DNA of 64,000 nt from Desulfonatronovibrio hydrogenovorans DSM 9292 (GTDB lineage: Bacteria > Desulfobacterota > Desulfovibrionia > Desulfovibrionales > Desulfonatronovibrionaceae), in contig NZ_JMKT01000008.1 in assembly GCF_000686525.1 (NCBI RefSeq), forward strand, positions 1 to 64,000, written 5' to 3'. The notes under the pieces are model-generated. The model was not told the DNA's origin. It saw only the letters and a program-made list of their open reading frames with translations, and did no database searches. Below, one piece after another: positions 44,858 through 52,680 of the stretch (position 1 is its first letter; the number at the start of each line of letters is the position of its first letter). A program made the position numbers and the translations under genes.

Positions 44858-45002
44858 AAAATTTAAGATAAGAAAAATAAACCTGACAGCCTCACTCCGA
44901 AAAACCCCAGGTGGATGAAAACCATACTTTTTCATTTTTTCATCCATCCGGAGTTCTTCGTGAATAAAGCTAGGAACTAAACTTAACTTCAAGGAAAAAA
45001 GA

Positions 45003-45245
45003 ATGACTCAAGCAAAGAAGAAACGCCTGTCCGGCTTTGGTAAACTCCTGGTGGGCATGGCCATGATCTGGATGGTCATGTTCGTGGTCCTGCCCTGGGC
45101 CAAAACCCTGCCGGTCATCAAACCCATCATGGATATAATCACTGAGGCCGACCTTGACGCCAACCAGTACTTCTACACTCAGTCCGAAGAAACTTACCAG
45201 GCTGGCTCACGCATCCAGTTCCGCCTGGAGCAGGCCAGAAAATAA
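45003..45245 (+). CDS. Small single-span membrane protein next to the YeiH-type transporter
   Basis: 80 residues: basic start MTQAKKKRLSGFG, one hydrophobic segment at about 15-32 (LVGMAMIWMVMFVVLPWAK), then a short soluble tail with DANQYFYTQSEETYQAGSRI. AAGGA precedes the ATG. It lies 198 bp after the transporter on the same strand and before a strong terminator, so it can be part of the same transcript. I do not recognise the family; an accessory subunit of the transporter is a guess from context only. Confidence 0.7.
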   Translation: MTQAKKKRLSGFGKLLVGMAMIWMVMFVVLPWAKTLPVIKPIMDIITEADLDANQYFYTQSEETYQAGSRIQFRLEQARK

Positions 45246-45265
45246 TATTTTCCTGCCACACACCC

Positions 45266-45320
45266 CAACACGCAAAAGCCCCGGCTTGATGATTAGATCA
45301 GCCGGGGCTTTTGCGTGTTG
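45266..45320. terminator. Strong bidirectional terminator
   Basis: CAACACGCAAAAGCCCCGGC (45266-45285) pairs perfectly with 45301-45320 over 20 bases, loop 15. The A4 and T4 tracts inside the stem suit termination from both sides, here the small plus-strand gene and the converging minus-strand gene at 45358. Confidence 0.85.
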
Positions 45321-45357
45321 GAACGTTTAGAACCGATCCAAAACCTGTGAGAACCGT

Positions 45358-45954
45358 TTAAAAATACTTTCTGAAATCCTGTTCCCTGAACCTGTCCACG
45401 ATCCCCTCCATCTTCCTGGTAATTTCTTTGGCCCGGTCAGTTGTCTGGAAATGCTTCAGCACATAGCGGTTGACCTCATTTTCAGCCTCGGCCAGCCTGT
45501 TCAGAAAGAGCCGGTAATCTCCGCCCCGGCTGTATCCGCTTTTGAGCAGGGATTCGTAGGTTTTGCCCCGGCCCCCCAGCAGCTTGGCATAGTGTTCAAA
45601 AAGAACTTCTATTTCCTTGAGCTGCTTCTGGCAGACCCGGACTTCCTTGTCATTGGCTGAATCTACCTGGGGAAAGCAAACCTCCAGGGAAAGCTCTTTT
45701 TTCTCCCCGGTCTTCTGCTGTTCAAGGGCCAGGGCCAGAGCTCTGGTCTTGGTGTTCAGATAGTTATTGGCAAAATCATGGATGCTGTTTTTATATTTCT
45801 GAATATTGAACATGTGATAAACAAACAGGATGGGCAGCAGAATCATCCAGACTGATGCTGCTGGCTTGTTGATCATTTCCTTGGCCAGGGAATAGGCAAA
45901 TATCTTTTCCTGATTAAGAATCAGATCGTGTTTTTCATCAAGGGTTAAAGACAA
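45358..45954 (-). CDS. Hypothetical protein with one membrane segment and coiled coil
   Basis: A 198-residue protein of unknown family. A possible membrane segment lies at about 30-50 (PAASVWMILLPILFVYHMF). The rest is helical and charged, with SYxRGGDY near 140 and LAEAENEVNRYVLKHF near 155. Two cysteines occur near 90-105. It starts 12 bases after the stop of the radical SAM gene, so the two form an operon. No catalytic motif is seen; the conserved-looking GGDY segment may help find homologues. Confidence 0.75.
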   Translation of the reverse strand: MSLTLDEKHDLILNQEKIFAYSLAKEMINKPAASVWMILLPILFVYHMFNIQKYKNSIHDFANNYLNTKTRALALALEQQKTGEKKELSLEVCFPQVDSANDKEVRVCQKQLKEIEVLFEHYAKLLGGRGKTYESLLKSGYSRGGDYRLFLNRLAEAENEVNRYVLKHFQTTDRAKEITRKMEGIVDRFREQDFRKYF

Positions 45955-45966
45955 CTTAAACTCTCC

Positions 45967-47046
45967 TTATGATTTATTTTTTGCTTGAGGACCACCCAGG
46001 TCGTCAATGAACCGCTTGGTGCAGTTCAGGCAGGGTTCAACAAGGCTGCCCTGCTCAAACCTTTGGCGAAATTCCTGGTATTCCTGGCCGGTCCATATCC
46101 GGCCCAGATCCTTTTGTCCGATACTCCCGAATTCAAGGGTGGCCAGAGGATGTCTGTTTCCGTTCAGAAATTTGAAGTGGCCATGGGGGGCCAGACCGGC
46201 AAAGTCGGTGTATACGCAAGGTCTGATGGTCCCGTCAACACTCATATAGCAGGCCTTATGAATGTTTTCCGAACAGGCGGATCCATCCAGGTAGGGGTTG
46301 AATAGGTGAAAAAAGATCCTCTCAGGTTCATCAGCTGCTCGTTTCATATCCCTGAGTTCACTTTTCAAGACTGCAAACTCTGGTTTGCTCCCGGCCAGAT
46401 ACATTTCCTTTTCCATCTCAGGACTCAAAGCCAGGGTAAGGCTGCTGACTACAATCTCATCCAGTCCAAGTGAATTGAAAAAACCGGGCATGGCTTCAAG
46501 CTCACCCAGTCCGGACCTGAGGAGCATGTAAGCCAGGTGGATCTGGGGGCCTGAACCGCCCCTGGAAATCCTGACCTTGTGCAGATTTTCAATGGCTGTG
46601 ATCACTTTTTTCAGGCTGGTTCCCGGCCTGATCCGGTTGTTGGCTTCTTCTTGAGAACCGGCCACAGAAAGACAGATCACATCCAGTCCATGGTCAGTCA
46701 GTTTTTTTATGGTGTCCAGATCCAGCAAAGTGGCATTACTGGTCAAGCCGACCCTGGCCCCCTTTTTTTTGACCAGATCGAGCATCTGAAAAAAATCAGG
46801 GTGCAGCAGGGGCTCGCCCCAACCCTGCAGATAAACCAGGCCTATGCTGGAGAAACTAGTAGAAAGGCCTTGAAACACTTTCAGGGGCATATCCTGGCCT
46901 TTCCAGCTCTTTTTCAGCCCGTGGTGCGGACAGTAAACGCAGCTGGCATTGCACCTGGAGGTCACACCCACCTGAATCCAGTCCAGATGGGGACAGGCCC
47001 TGCCCAGAAGTTTATTCAGCAGTTTCATGGTATGATTTATATGCAA
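45967..47046 (-). CDS. Radical SAM / SPASM-like protein
   Basis: A 359-residue radical SAM enzyme. The [4Fe-4S] motif is Cys32-x3-Cys36-x2-Cys39 in TSRCNASCVYCPH, followed by a GWGEPLLHPDF segment (GGE-type) near 97 and strands of the TIM barrel. The C-terminal part has more cysteines, including SVDGTIRPCVY and EPCLNCTKRF, as in SPASM domains that bind auxiliary clusters. Two starts are possible (47046 or 47028), neither with a clear ribosome-binding site. It is divergent from the AOR operon by 174 bp. The substrate is unknown; SPASM proteins often modify peptides or help to mature enzymes. Confidence 0.88.
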   Translation of the reverse strand: MHINHTMKLLNKLLGRACPHLDWIQVGVTSRCNASCVYCPHHGLKKSWKGQDMPLKVFQGLSTSFSSIGLVYLQGWGEPLLHPDFFQMLDLVKKKGARVGLTSNATLLDLDTIKKLTDHGLDVICLSVAGSQEEANNRIRPGTSLKKVITAIENLHKVRISRGGSGPQIHLAYMLLRSGLGELEAMPGFFNSLGLDEIVVSSLTLALSPEMEKEMYLAGSKPEFAVLKSELRDMKRAADEPERIFFHLFNPYLDGSACSENIHKACYMSVDGTIRPCVYTDFAGLAPHGHFKFLNGNRHPLATLEFGSIGQKDLGRIWTGQEYQEFRQRFEQGSLVEPCLNCTKRFIDDLGGPQAKNKS

Positions 47047-47220
47047 ATAATATGCTTTAGGGTCTGCAGTTCAGGCCTGGCTTTCAAGTGTTCAATAAAA
47101 ATCTGCAAAAAGATGGGGCTGGTCCACTTTACATTATGGAAAATATTTTGATAAGTTATTAATGGAGTTCATAAGCAGATATATATTAAAAAAAACATAA
47201 TCAAATCAGGAGGGACATCC

Positions 47221-48960
47221 ATGGCCAGACTTCTTCGCATCAACACCCGAACCAAAAAGGTTACCGAGGATACCCTGGCCGGTGACTATGCCGGTCTGGG
47301 AGGCAGAGGACTCACTTCCCGCATCGTCCGCAAGGAGGTTCCACCGACCTGTCATCCTTTGAGTGCAGCCAACAAGCTCATTGTTGCGCCCGGACTGCTC
47401 ACCGGAACCACTGCAGCCAATACCGGCCGCCTTTCGGTTGGAGGCAAGTCGCCCCTGACAGGAACCATCAAGGAATCCAATGCCGGAGGCACGTTTTCCC
47501 AGAAACTGGCCAGACTGGATATAATGGGACTGGTCCTTGAAGACAAGCCTGACCCTGATGCGGCCTTTCAGGTCATATTCATCAGCAAAAACGGGGTCCA
47601 GCTCACTGAAGTTCCCGAAATTTCCGGCCTGGGAACCTATGACGCCTCAACAAAACTTTTTGAAAAGTTCGGCAGCAAGGTCGGCATCATGGTTATTGGA
47701 CCGGCAGGGGAAAACAGCCGGCTGGCTTCTTCAATCCAGTTCACCGACCCCAAAGGCAATCCCAGCCGGGCTGCAGGCCGGGGAGGCCTGGGCGCCCTCA
47801 TGGGATCCAAAAAAATCAAGGCCATTGTCATCGATTCCCAGGATGCCAAGGCACCTGAGGTGGCAGACAAGGAAGCCTTTAAGGCTGCGGCCAAAAGATG
47901 GGCCGAGATCCTGGTCAGCCATCCCGTGACCGGCCAGGGACTGCCATCATACGGGACTTCGATCCTTATTAACATCATTAACGAAGCCGGCACCCTGCCC
48001 ACCAAGAACTTCCGGGATGGACGCTTTGACAAGGCTGCGGACATCAGCGGAGAAAAAATGGTTGAACTCATAAACCAGAGAAAGGGAGTGGCCAAAGAGG
48101 GATGCCATGCCGGATGCGTTATCCAGTGCTCCCAGAAGTATTGCGATGAAAATGGCCAATACCTGACTTCAGGCTTCGAATATGAAACTGTCTGGGCCTT
48201 TGGCTCCAACCTGCTCATCAGCAACATGGACCATATCGCCCACCTGGACCGGTTATGCGACGATCTCGGACTGGACACCATTGAAACCGGGACCACCGTG
48301 GCCATGGCCATGGAGGCCGGGGTGATCCCCTGGGGTGACGGTCTGGCCGCCATTGACCTGTTGAAAAGAATTTACGATCCCAAGGACTATCTGGGAGCCA
48401 TTATCGGCAATGGCACGGCCTTTACAGCCGAAGCCTTTGGAGTGGACCGGGTTCCGGTGGTCAAGAAACAGTCCCTGCCGGCCTATGACCCCAGGGCTGC
48501 CAAAGGGGTCGGGGTAACCTACGCCACCACACCCATGGGGGCTGATCATACAGCTGGATATGCCATCTGCCAGAATATCCTCAAGGTCGGAGGTGATATT
48601 GATCCCCTGGGCAAGCAGGGCAATGTTGAAGTCTCAAAAAACCTGCAGATCGCAACCGCTGCTGTGGATGCCACCGGATTCTGCCTGTTTGTGGCCTTTG
48701 CCGTGCTGGATACCGACGATGCCCTGGATACCATTGCCAAGCTGATCAGCTCCAGGTTCGGTATCAGTTTTACAGCCGATGACATCGGCAAAACCGGCAT
48801 TGAGATCCTTAAGGACGAATACTCCTTCAACCGGGATGCAGGCTTTACCAAGGCCCATGACCAGCTCCCCGACTTCTTTATCCAGGAAGAACTGCCGCCC
48901 CACAAGGTCAAGTGGGATTTCACGGTTGACGAACTGCAAAAGGCTAAAGTAGAAATCTGA
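47221..48960 (+). CDS. aor: Tungsten-containing aldehyde:ferredoxin oxidoreductase
   Basis: A 579-residue AOR-family enzyme that oxidises aldehydes to acids with ferredoxin, using a tungsten bis-pterin cofactor and one [4Fe-4S] cluster. N-terminal domain: RLLRINTRTKKVT and GGRGLTSRIVRKEVPP; the pterin-binding segments TGRLSVGGKSPLTGTIKESN and AAGRGGLGALMGSKKIKAIV are present. Cluster cysteines: GCHAGCVIQCSQKYC near 297-310 and the distal Cys in ATGFCLFVA near 486. AGGAGGG lies six bases before the ATG. It is first in an operon with MoaD- and ThiF-like genes. In sulfate reducers AOR serves ethanol and aldehyde metabolism. Confidence 0.94.
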   Translation: MARLLRINTRTKKVTEDTLAGDYAGLGGRGLTSRIVRKEVPPTCHPLSAANKLIVAPGLLTGTTAANTGRLSVGGKSPLTGTIKESNAGGTFSQKLARLDIMGLVLEDKPDPDAAFQVIFISKNGVQLTEVPEISGLGTYDASTKLFEKFGSKVGIMVIGPAGENSRLASSIQFTDPKGNPSRAAGRGGLGALMGSKKIKAIVIDSQDAKAPEVADKEAFKAAAKRWAEILVSHPVTGQGLPSYGTSILINIINEAGTLPTKNFRDGRFDKAADISGEKMVELINQRKGVAKEGCHAGCVIQCSQKYCDENGQYLTSGFEYETVWAFGSNLLISNMDHIAHLDRLCDDLGLDTIETGTTVAMAMEAGVIPWGDGLAAIDLLKRIYDPKDYLGAIIGNGTAFTAEAFGVDRVPVVKKQSLPAYDPRAAKGVGVTYATTPMGADHTAGYAICQNILKVGGDIDPLGKQGNVEVSKNLQIATAAVDATGFCLFVAFAVLDTDDALDTIAKLISSRFGISFTADDIGKTGIEILKDEYSFNRDAGFTKAHDQLPDFFIQEELPPHKVKWDFTVDELQKAKVEI

Positions 48961-48968
48961 TCTGGACT

Positions 48969-49000
48969 GGTCCTTTCCCTGCCAAGTCAGGGAAAGGACC
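48969..49000. other. Perfect hairpin between AOR and MoaD-like genes
   Basis: GGTCCTTTCCCTG pairs with CAGGGAAAGGACC, 13 pairs with a CCAAGT loop. No T-run follows. It begins eight bases after the AOR stop and may stabilise the AOR message or reduce read-through into the cofactor genes. Confidence 0.7.
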
Positions 49001-49033
49001 ATGAACAATCCCAGCACATCGGCGGCCCTTTGT

Positions 49034-49258
49034 ATGAAGATCCAAGTCACCTGCTTTGCCACCCTGGCCAGGTATTCCCCTCAAGGGGGTGTTTTGGAGG
49101 TAAATCCCGGAGCCACCCCTCAAGACGTCCTGGATTTGCTTGCAATCCCTGGAAATGAAGTCAAGATCGTTTTTGTCAATGGACAAAACTCCGGCAGAGA
49201 TGTCCTGCTCCAGGAGAATGACCGGGTAGGTATCTTTCCGGCCATTGGAGGCGGCTGA
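49034..49258 (+). CDS. MoaD/ThiS-family sulfur-carrier-like protein
   Basis: 74 residues from ATG 49034 (MKIQVTCFATLARYSP, the usual MoaD start); an ATG at 49001 in the same frame would add 11 residues, but it is part of the hairpin above. The beta-grasp fold is suggested by VLEVNPGATPQDVLDLLAIP and DRVGIFPAIGGG; the C-terminal Gly-Gly needed for thiocarboxylation is present, with one extra Gly. It would supply sulfur to the pterin of the tungsten cofactor. It overlaps or abuts the ThiF-like gene, its activating enzyme. Specialisation for AOR is inferred from the operon. Confidence 0.85.
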   Translation: MKIQVTCFATLARYSPQGGVLEVNPGATPQDVLDLLAIPGNEVKIVFVNGQNSGRDVLLQENDRVGIFPAIGGG

Positions 49259-49262
49259 TCCA

Positions 49263-50102
49263 TTGCCTGACCACAACTTCATCCGCAGATTAAAAGAAAA
49301 ATCCCTGTCCTCTCCGGAGTATCCCTTCAGATTTATTTCCGGATCAGACCTGGCCCGCCTGGCTTCAGACCACCACCTTTCCCTGTGCAGTGCCCAGTCA
49401 ATCTGCCTGAACAATCGGATAAACCTGAAAAGATACCTCAGAAATCACAGTGTCCTGAGCCTGGAAGAGCAGTCGCTGCTAGCCGGTTCCAGAGTCCTGA
49501 TGGTCGGCCTGGGCGGGCTGGGGGGATATGTTCTGGAAATCCTGGCCAGGACCGGGATCGGCAGTTTCATCCTGGCCGATGGAGATCTTTTTGAGGAAAG
49601 CAACCTCAACCGGCAGATCCTGGGCACAACCAGGAGTCTGGGCCATTCCAAGGCTGAGGCTGCCCATGAAAGGCTGGGCCACATAAACCCATTTTGCGAA
49701 TCCAGAATCATTCCCGACTTTGTGTCTGAAGATACTCTGCCTGGACTTTTAAGCCAGGTCGACCTGGTGTTGGACGCCTTAGGCGGCATAAGTTTCAGAC
49801 CAGTCCTTCTAAGGCAGGCCAGTCTTGCCCGGATACCCCTGGTCACCGGCTTTGTGGCCGGAACCACTGGACTTACCTCCACCGTCCTGCCCCAAGGAAA
49901 GTCCCCAGAAGCTTTCTGGCAGGGTCGGGACGACCAGGGGGCAGAAATAACCCTGGGCAACATGGCCACCATTGTCAGCCTGACAGCCTCGATCCAGGCC
50001 CAGGAGGCCATCAGAATCCTGACTGGGAAAAAACCCTGTTTATCAGATAAAGTTCTCCTGGCCGATCTTGAGACCTTGACCTTTGATTTGCTTGAATTGT
50101 AA
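49263..50102 (+). CDS. ThiF/MoeB-family adenylyltransferase (E1-like)
   Basis: About 279 residues from a TTG at 49263 with GGAGG eleven bases upstream; a TTG at 49245 is the alternative. The E1-like core has the ATP loop VGLGGLGG near 85, ILADGDLFEESNLNRQIL with the conserved Asp, Asn and Arg, and VDLVLDALGGISFRPVLL. It lacks the two CxxC zinc pairs of typical MoeB. It would adenylylate the C-terminus of the MoaD-like protein encoded just upstream. The N-terminal 70 residues are not part of the core and are unassigned. Confidence 0.88.
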   Translation: MPDHNFIRRLKEKSLSSPEYPFRFISGSDLARLASDHHLSLCSAQSICLNNRINLKRYLRNHSVLSLEEQSLLAGSRVLMVGLGGLGGYVLEILARTGIGSFILADGDLFEESNLNRQILGTTRSLGHSKAEAAHERLGHINPFCESRIIPDFVSEDTLPGLLSQVDLVLDALGGISFRPVLLRQASLARIPLVTGFVAGTTGLTSTVLPQGKSPEAFWQGRDDQGAEITLGNMATIVSLTASIQAQEAIRILTGKKPCLSDKVLLADLETLTFDLLEL

Positions 50103-50191
50103 GAAAAGCCTCATCATCAGGAGAAAAACAGAGAATCTTAAACTTACGTTTCCGCCTGAGCCTGTAAACCCTTTAACTTTAATCCAGCGAT

Positions 50192-50830
50192 ATGACCTTA
50201 AAAGACAAACAGATAATTGTTCTGGCATCCAGAAACAAAGGTAAAATCCAGGAAATCAGTCAGATCCTTAAATCCGTTCTTCCGGACATCCAGGTCAAGG
50301 GACTTGATGAATTTCCCGGAATCGGAGACATCCCTGAAACCGGGACCACCTTTGAGGAAAATGCCCTGATCAAGGCCAGAACTGTGGCCCGGCTGACCGG
50401 ACTCCCTGCCATTGCAGATGATTCAGGGATTGCTGTCCCGGCCCTGGGTGGTGATCCAGGAGTTTACTCAGCCAGATATGCCGGAGAACAGGCTACCGAC
50501 CAGGAGAACAATCACAAGCTTCTGGAAAAAATGAAGAACACCTCAGGAAAAAACCGTAGAGCCGCTTTTGTCTGTTCCATGGTTGCAGTAACTCCTGATG
50601 ACCACATCCTCTCGGTCCGGGGGGAGTGGCCCGGGCTGATTGCTGAGTCACCCAGGGGCACAATGGGATTCGGCTATGATCCAATTTTTTTTGACCCGGA
50701 ACTGGGTCTGCATGCTGCTGAGATGACCCCGGAACAGAAAAACAGCCGCAGCCACAGAGGAAAGGCCCTTAAGCACCTGGCTGCAGACTGGCCCGGGTTT
50801 GCCCAGAAAATCCAAAAGACTGAAAAATAA
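50192..50830 (+). CDS. rdgB: XTP/dITP pyrophosphatase (RdgB/HAM1)
   Basis: A 212-residue Ham1-like enzyme that removes non-canonical purine triphosphates. Family motifs: IIVLASRNKGKIQEI at the start, ETGTTFEENALIKAR near 50, LPAIADDSGIAVPALGG with the catalytic Asp, GVYSARYAG, and MGFGYDPIFFDPELG followed by KNSRSHRGKAL. Normal length. glmS follows after 21 bp, so they are probably co-transcribed. Confidence 0.95.
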   Translation: MTLKDKQIIVLASRNKGKIQEISQILKSVLPDIQVKGLDEFPGIGDIPETGTTFEENALIKARTVARLTGLPAIADDSGIAVPALGGDPGVYSARYAGEQATDQENNHKLLEKMKNTSGKNRRAAFVCSMVAVTPDDHILSVRGEWPGLIAESPRGTMGFGYDPIFFDPELGLHAAEMTPEQKNSRSHRGKALKHLAADWPGFAQKIQKTEK

Positions 50831-50851
50831 AACTAAAACCAGGAGTTCAAT

Positions 50852-52675
50852 ATGTGCGGAATTATCGCCTATTCCGGCCACAGGCCTGCTGTACCCGTGA
50901 TCATCCAGGGTCTGAAAAGTCTTGAATACCGTGGATACGATTCTTCCGGACTGGCCTTTGTCCACCTGAACCGGATCCACCTCTTCCGGGCCTCAGGCAA
51001 GCTTGAAGCCCTGGAGGCCAGGCTTGACTCCGGTCATGTCATCCATGCCACCTCGGGCATCGGCCATACCCGCTGGGCCACCCACGGCCTGCCCAATGAG
51101 CAAAATGCCCATCCCCACCTGGACGTTAACTCAGACCTGGCCCTGGTCCATAATGGAATAATTGAAAACTTCCAGGAACTCAAAGACATGCTCTCAGGCC
51201 AGGGCTGCACATTCCGCTCTGAAACCGACACCGAAGTCCTGGTCTGTCTGATTTCTTTTGGCCTGTCCCAGAAAGGAGATCTGCGCCAGGCTGTCTCGTG
51301 GGCACTAAGTCAAGTTGAGGGTTCTTACGCCTTTGCCATGATTTCCCGGCACCACCCCGGAACTGTCTGGGCCGCCCGCCAGGCCAGTCCGCTGATCTTC
51401 GGCCTGGGAACCGGGGAAAACTTCATAGCTTCAGATATTCCGGCGTTCCTGCCTTTTACCAGGGATGTGGTCTTCCTGGAAGACAATGAACTGGTGGAAA
51501 TGACTCCGGAAAAATGGACGGTGTTCAATGCCCGCACCCTGGAACCGATTGAGAAAAAGACCCAGACCATTTCCTGGGATGTTCAGGCTGCCAGGAAAGG
51601 TGGATACAAACACTTTATGCTCAAGGAAATCTTTGAGCAGCCCAAGGTTATCCGGGACTGCCTGGCCGGAAGAATCCAGCGCCATAAAAACAGCATTTCC
51701 CTGCCGGAAATAAAGGATCTCCCAATACCATCCAGGCTGCACATTATTGCCTGCGGCACCTCATACCATGCCGGGCTATGGGGAAAGTACCTGCTGGAAG
51801 CTCTGGCCGGGATACCTGTTGATGTGGAAATTGCTTCTGAGTTCAGATATAAACCCCTGGTCCCGGAAAAGGACAAGGTATACCTGACCATAAGCCAGTC
51901 CGGAGAAACCGCTGACACTCTGGCTGCTTTGCGCCTGGTCAGGGAGCATGGATTTCCGGTTCTGGGGCTGTGCAATGTGGTGGGCTCCAGTCTGGCCAGG
52001 GAGGCTGACCATGTCATCTATACCCAGGCTGGACCGGAGATAAGCGTAGCCTCAACCAAGGCCATGTGCAGCCAGCTGGTGCTGATCTTTCTCCTGGCCC
52101 TTTACTGGGCTGAAAAGAAAAGGCTTTTGACCGGAAAAGATCTTGAAAACGCCATTACCACCCTGCTTTCTCTGCCTGAAGCTCTGGAACTGGAGCTCCC
52201 GGATATGAGGGACAGAGCTGCATCCATCTGCAAAGAATACTCAAATGCCCAGAGCTTCTTTTTTTTAGGCCGGGGGCTTTTCTATCCCCTTGCCCTGGAA
52301 GGGGCTTTAAAGTTAAAGGAGATCTCATACATCCACGCTGAAGGCTACGCTGCAGGCGAGCTCAAGCATGGTCCCATAGCCCTTATTGATCCGGAATTCC
52401 CCACTTTTGCCATTGCCCCCTGTGACGGACTTCTGGGTAAGGTCAAGTCCAACCTCAAGGAAATCCAGGCCAGGAAAGGCAGGATCATTGCCTTGACCCA
52501 GCCGGGATCAGGATTAATGGTAGATAATGAGTGGAAAATACCCGGCCAGGAAGGACCTGCCAGCACCTTTTTTATTTTACCGGCCCTGCAGCTGTTTGCC
52601 TATGAAACAGCCGTATATCTGGGCAAGGATGTTGATCAGCCCAGAAATCTGGCCAAGAGTGTAACTGTAGAGTAA
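50852..52675 (+). CDS. glmS: Glutamine:fructose-6-phosphate aminotransferase
   Basis: A 607-residue enzyme making glucosamine-6-phosphate for peptidoglycan and lipid A. The catalytic Cys2 starts the glutaminase domain (MCGIIAYSG, then LEYRGYDSSG, HTRWATHG near 73). Two SIS domains follow from about 285 (ACGTSYHAG, SQSGETADT, HAEGYAAGELKHGPIALI). The C-terminus is DQPRNLAKSVTVE. A GGAG precedes the ATG. Full length. Confidence 0.97.
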   Translation: MCGIIAYSGHRPAVPVIIQGLKSLEYRGYDSSGLAFVHLNRIHLFRASGKLEALEARLDSGHVIHATSGIGHTRWATHGLPNEQNAHPHLDVNSDLALVHNGIIENFQELKDMLSGQGCTFRSETDTEVLVCLISFGLSQKGDLRQAVSWALSQVEGSYAFAMISRHHPGTVWAARQASPLIFGLGTGENFIASDIPAFLPFTRDVVFLEDNELVEMTPEKWTVFNARTLEPIEKKTQTISWDVQAARKGGYKHFMLKEIFEQPKVIRDCLAGRIQRHKNSISLPEIKDLPIPSRLHIIACGTSYHAGLWGKYLLEALAGIPVDVEIASEFRYKPLVPEKDKVYLTISQSGETADTLAALRLVREHGFPVLGLCNVVGSSLAREADHVIYTQAGPEISVASTKAMCSQLVLIFLLALYWAEKKRLLTGKDLENAITTLLSLPEALELELPDMRDRAASICKEYSNAQSFFFLGRGLFYPLALEGALKLKEISYIHAEGYAAGELKHGPIALIDPEFPTFAIAPCDGLLGKVKSNLKEIQARKGRIIALTQPGSGLMVDNEWKIPGQEGPASTFFILPALQLFAYETAVYLGKDVDQPRNLAKSVTVE

Positions 52676-52680
52676 AAATT

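Noticed and set aside
47047-47220. Molybdenum/tungsten cofactor riboswitch before AOR
   Set aside because: The intergenic region is short and AT-rich, and I could not find the paired elements of the Moco motif.
50831-50851. glmS ribozyme leader
   Set aside because: Only 21 bases separate rdgB and glmS, too short for the ribozyme.
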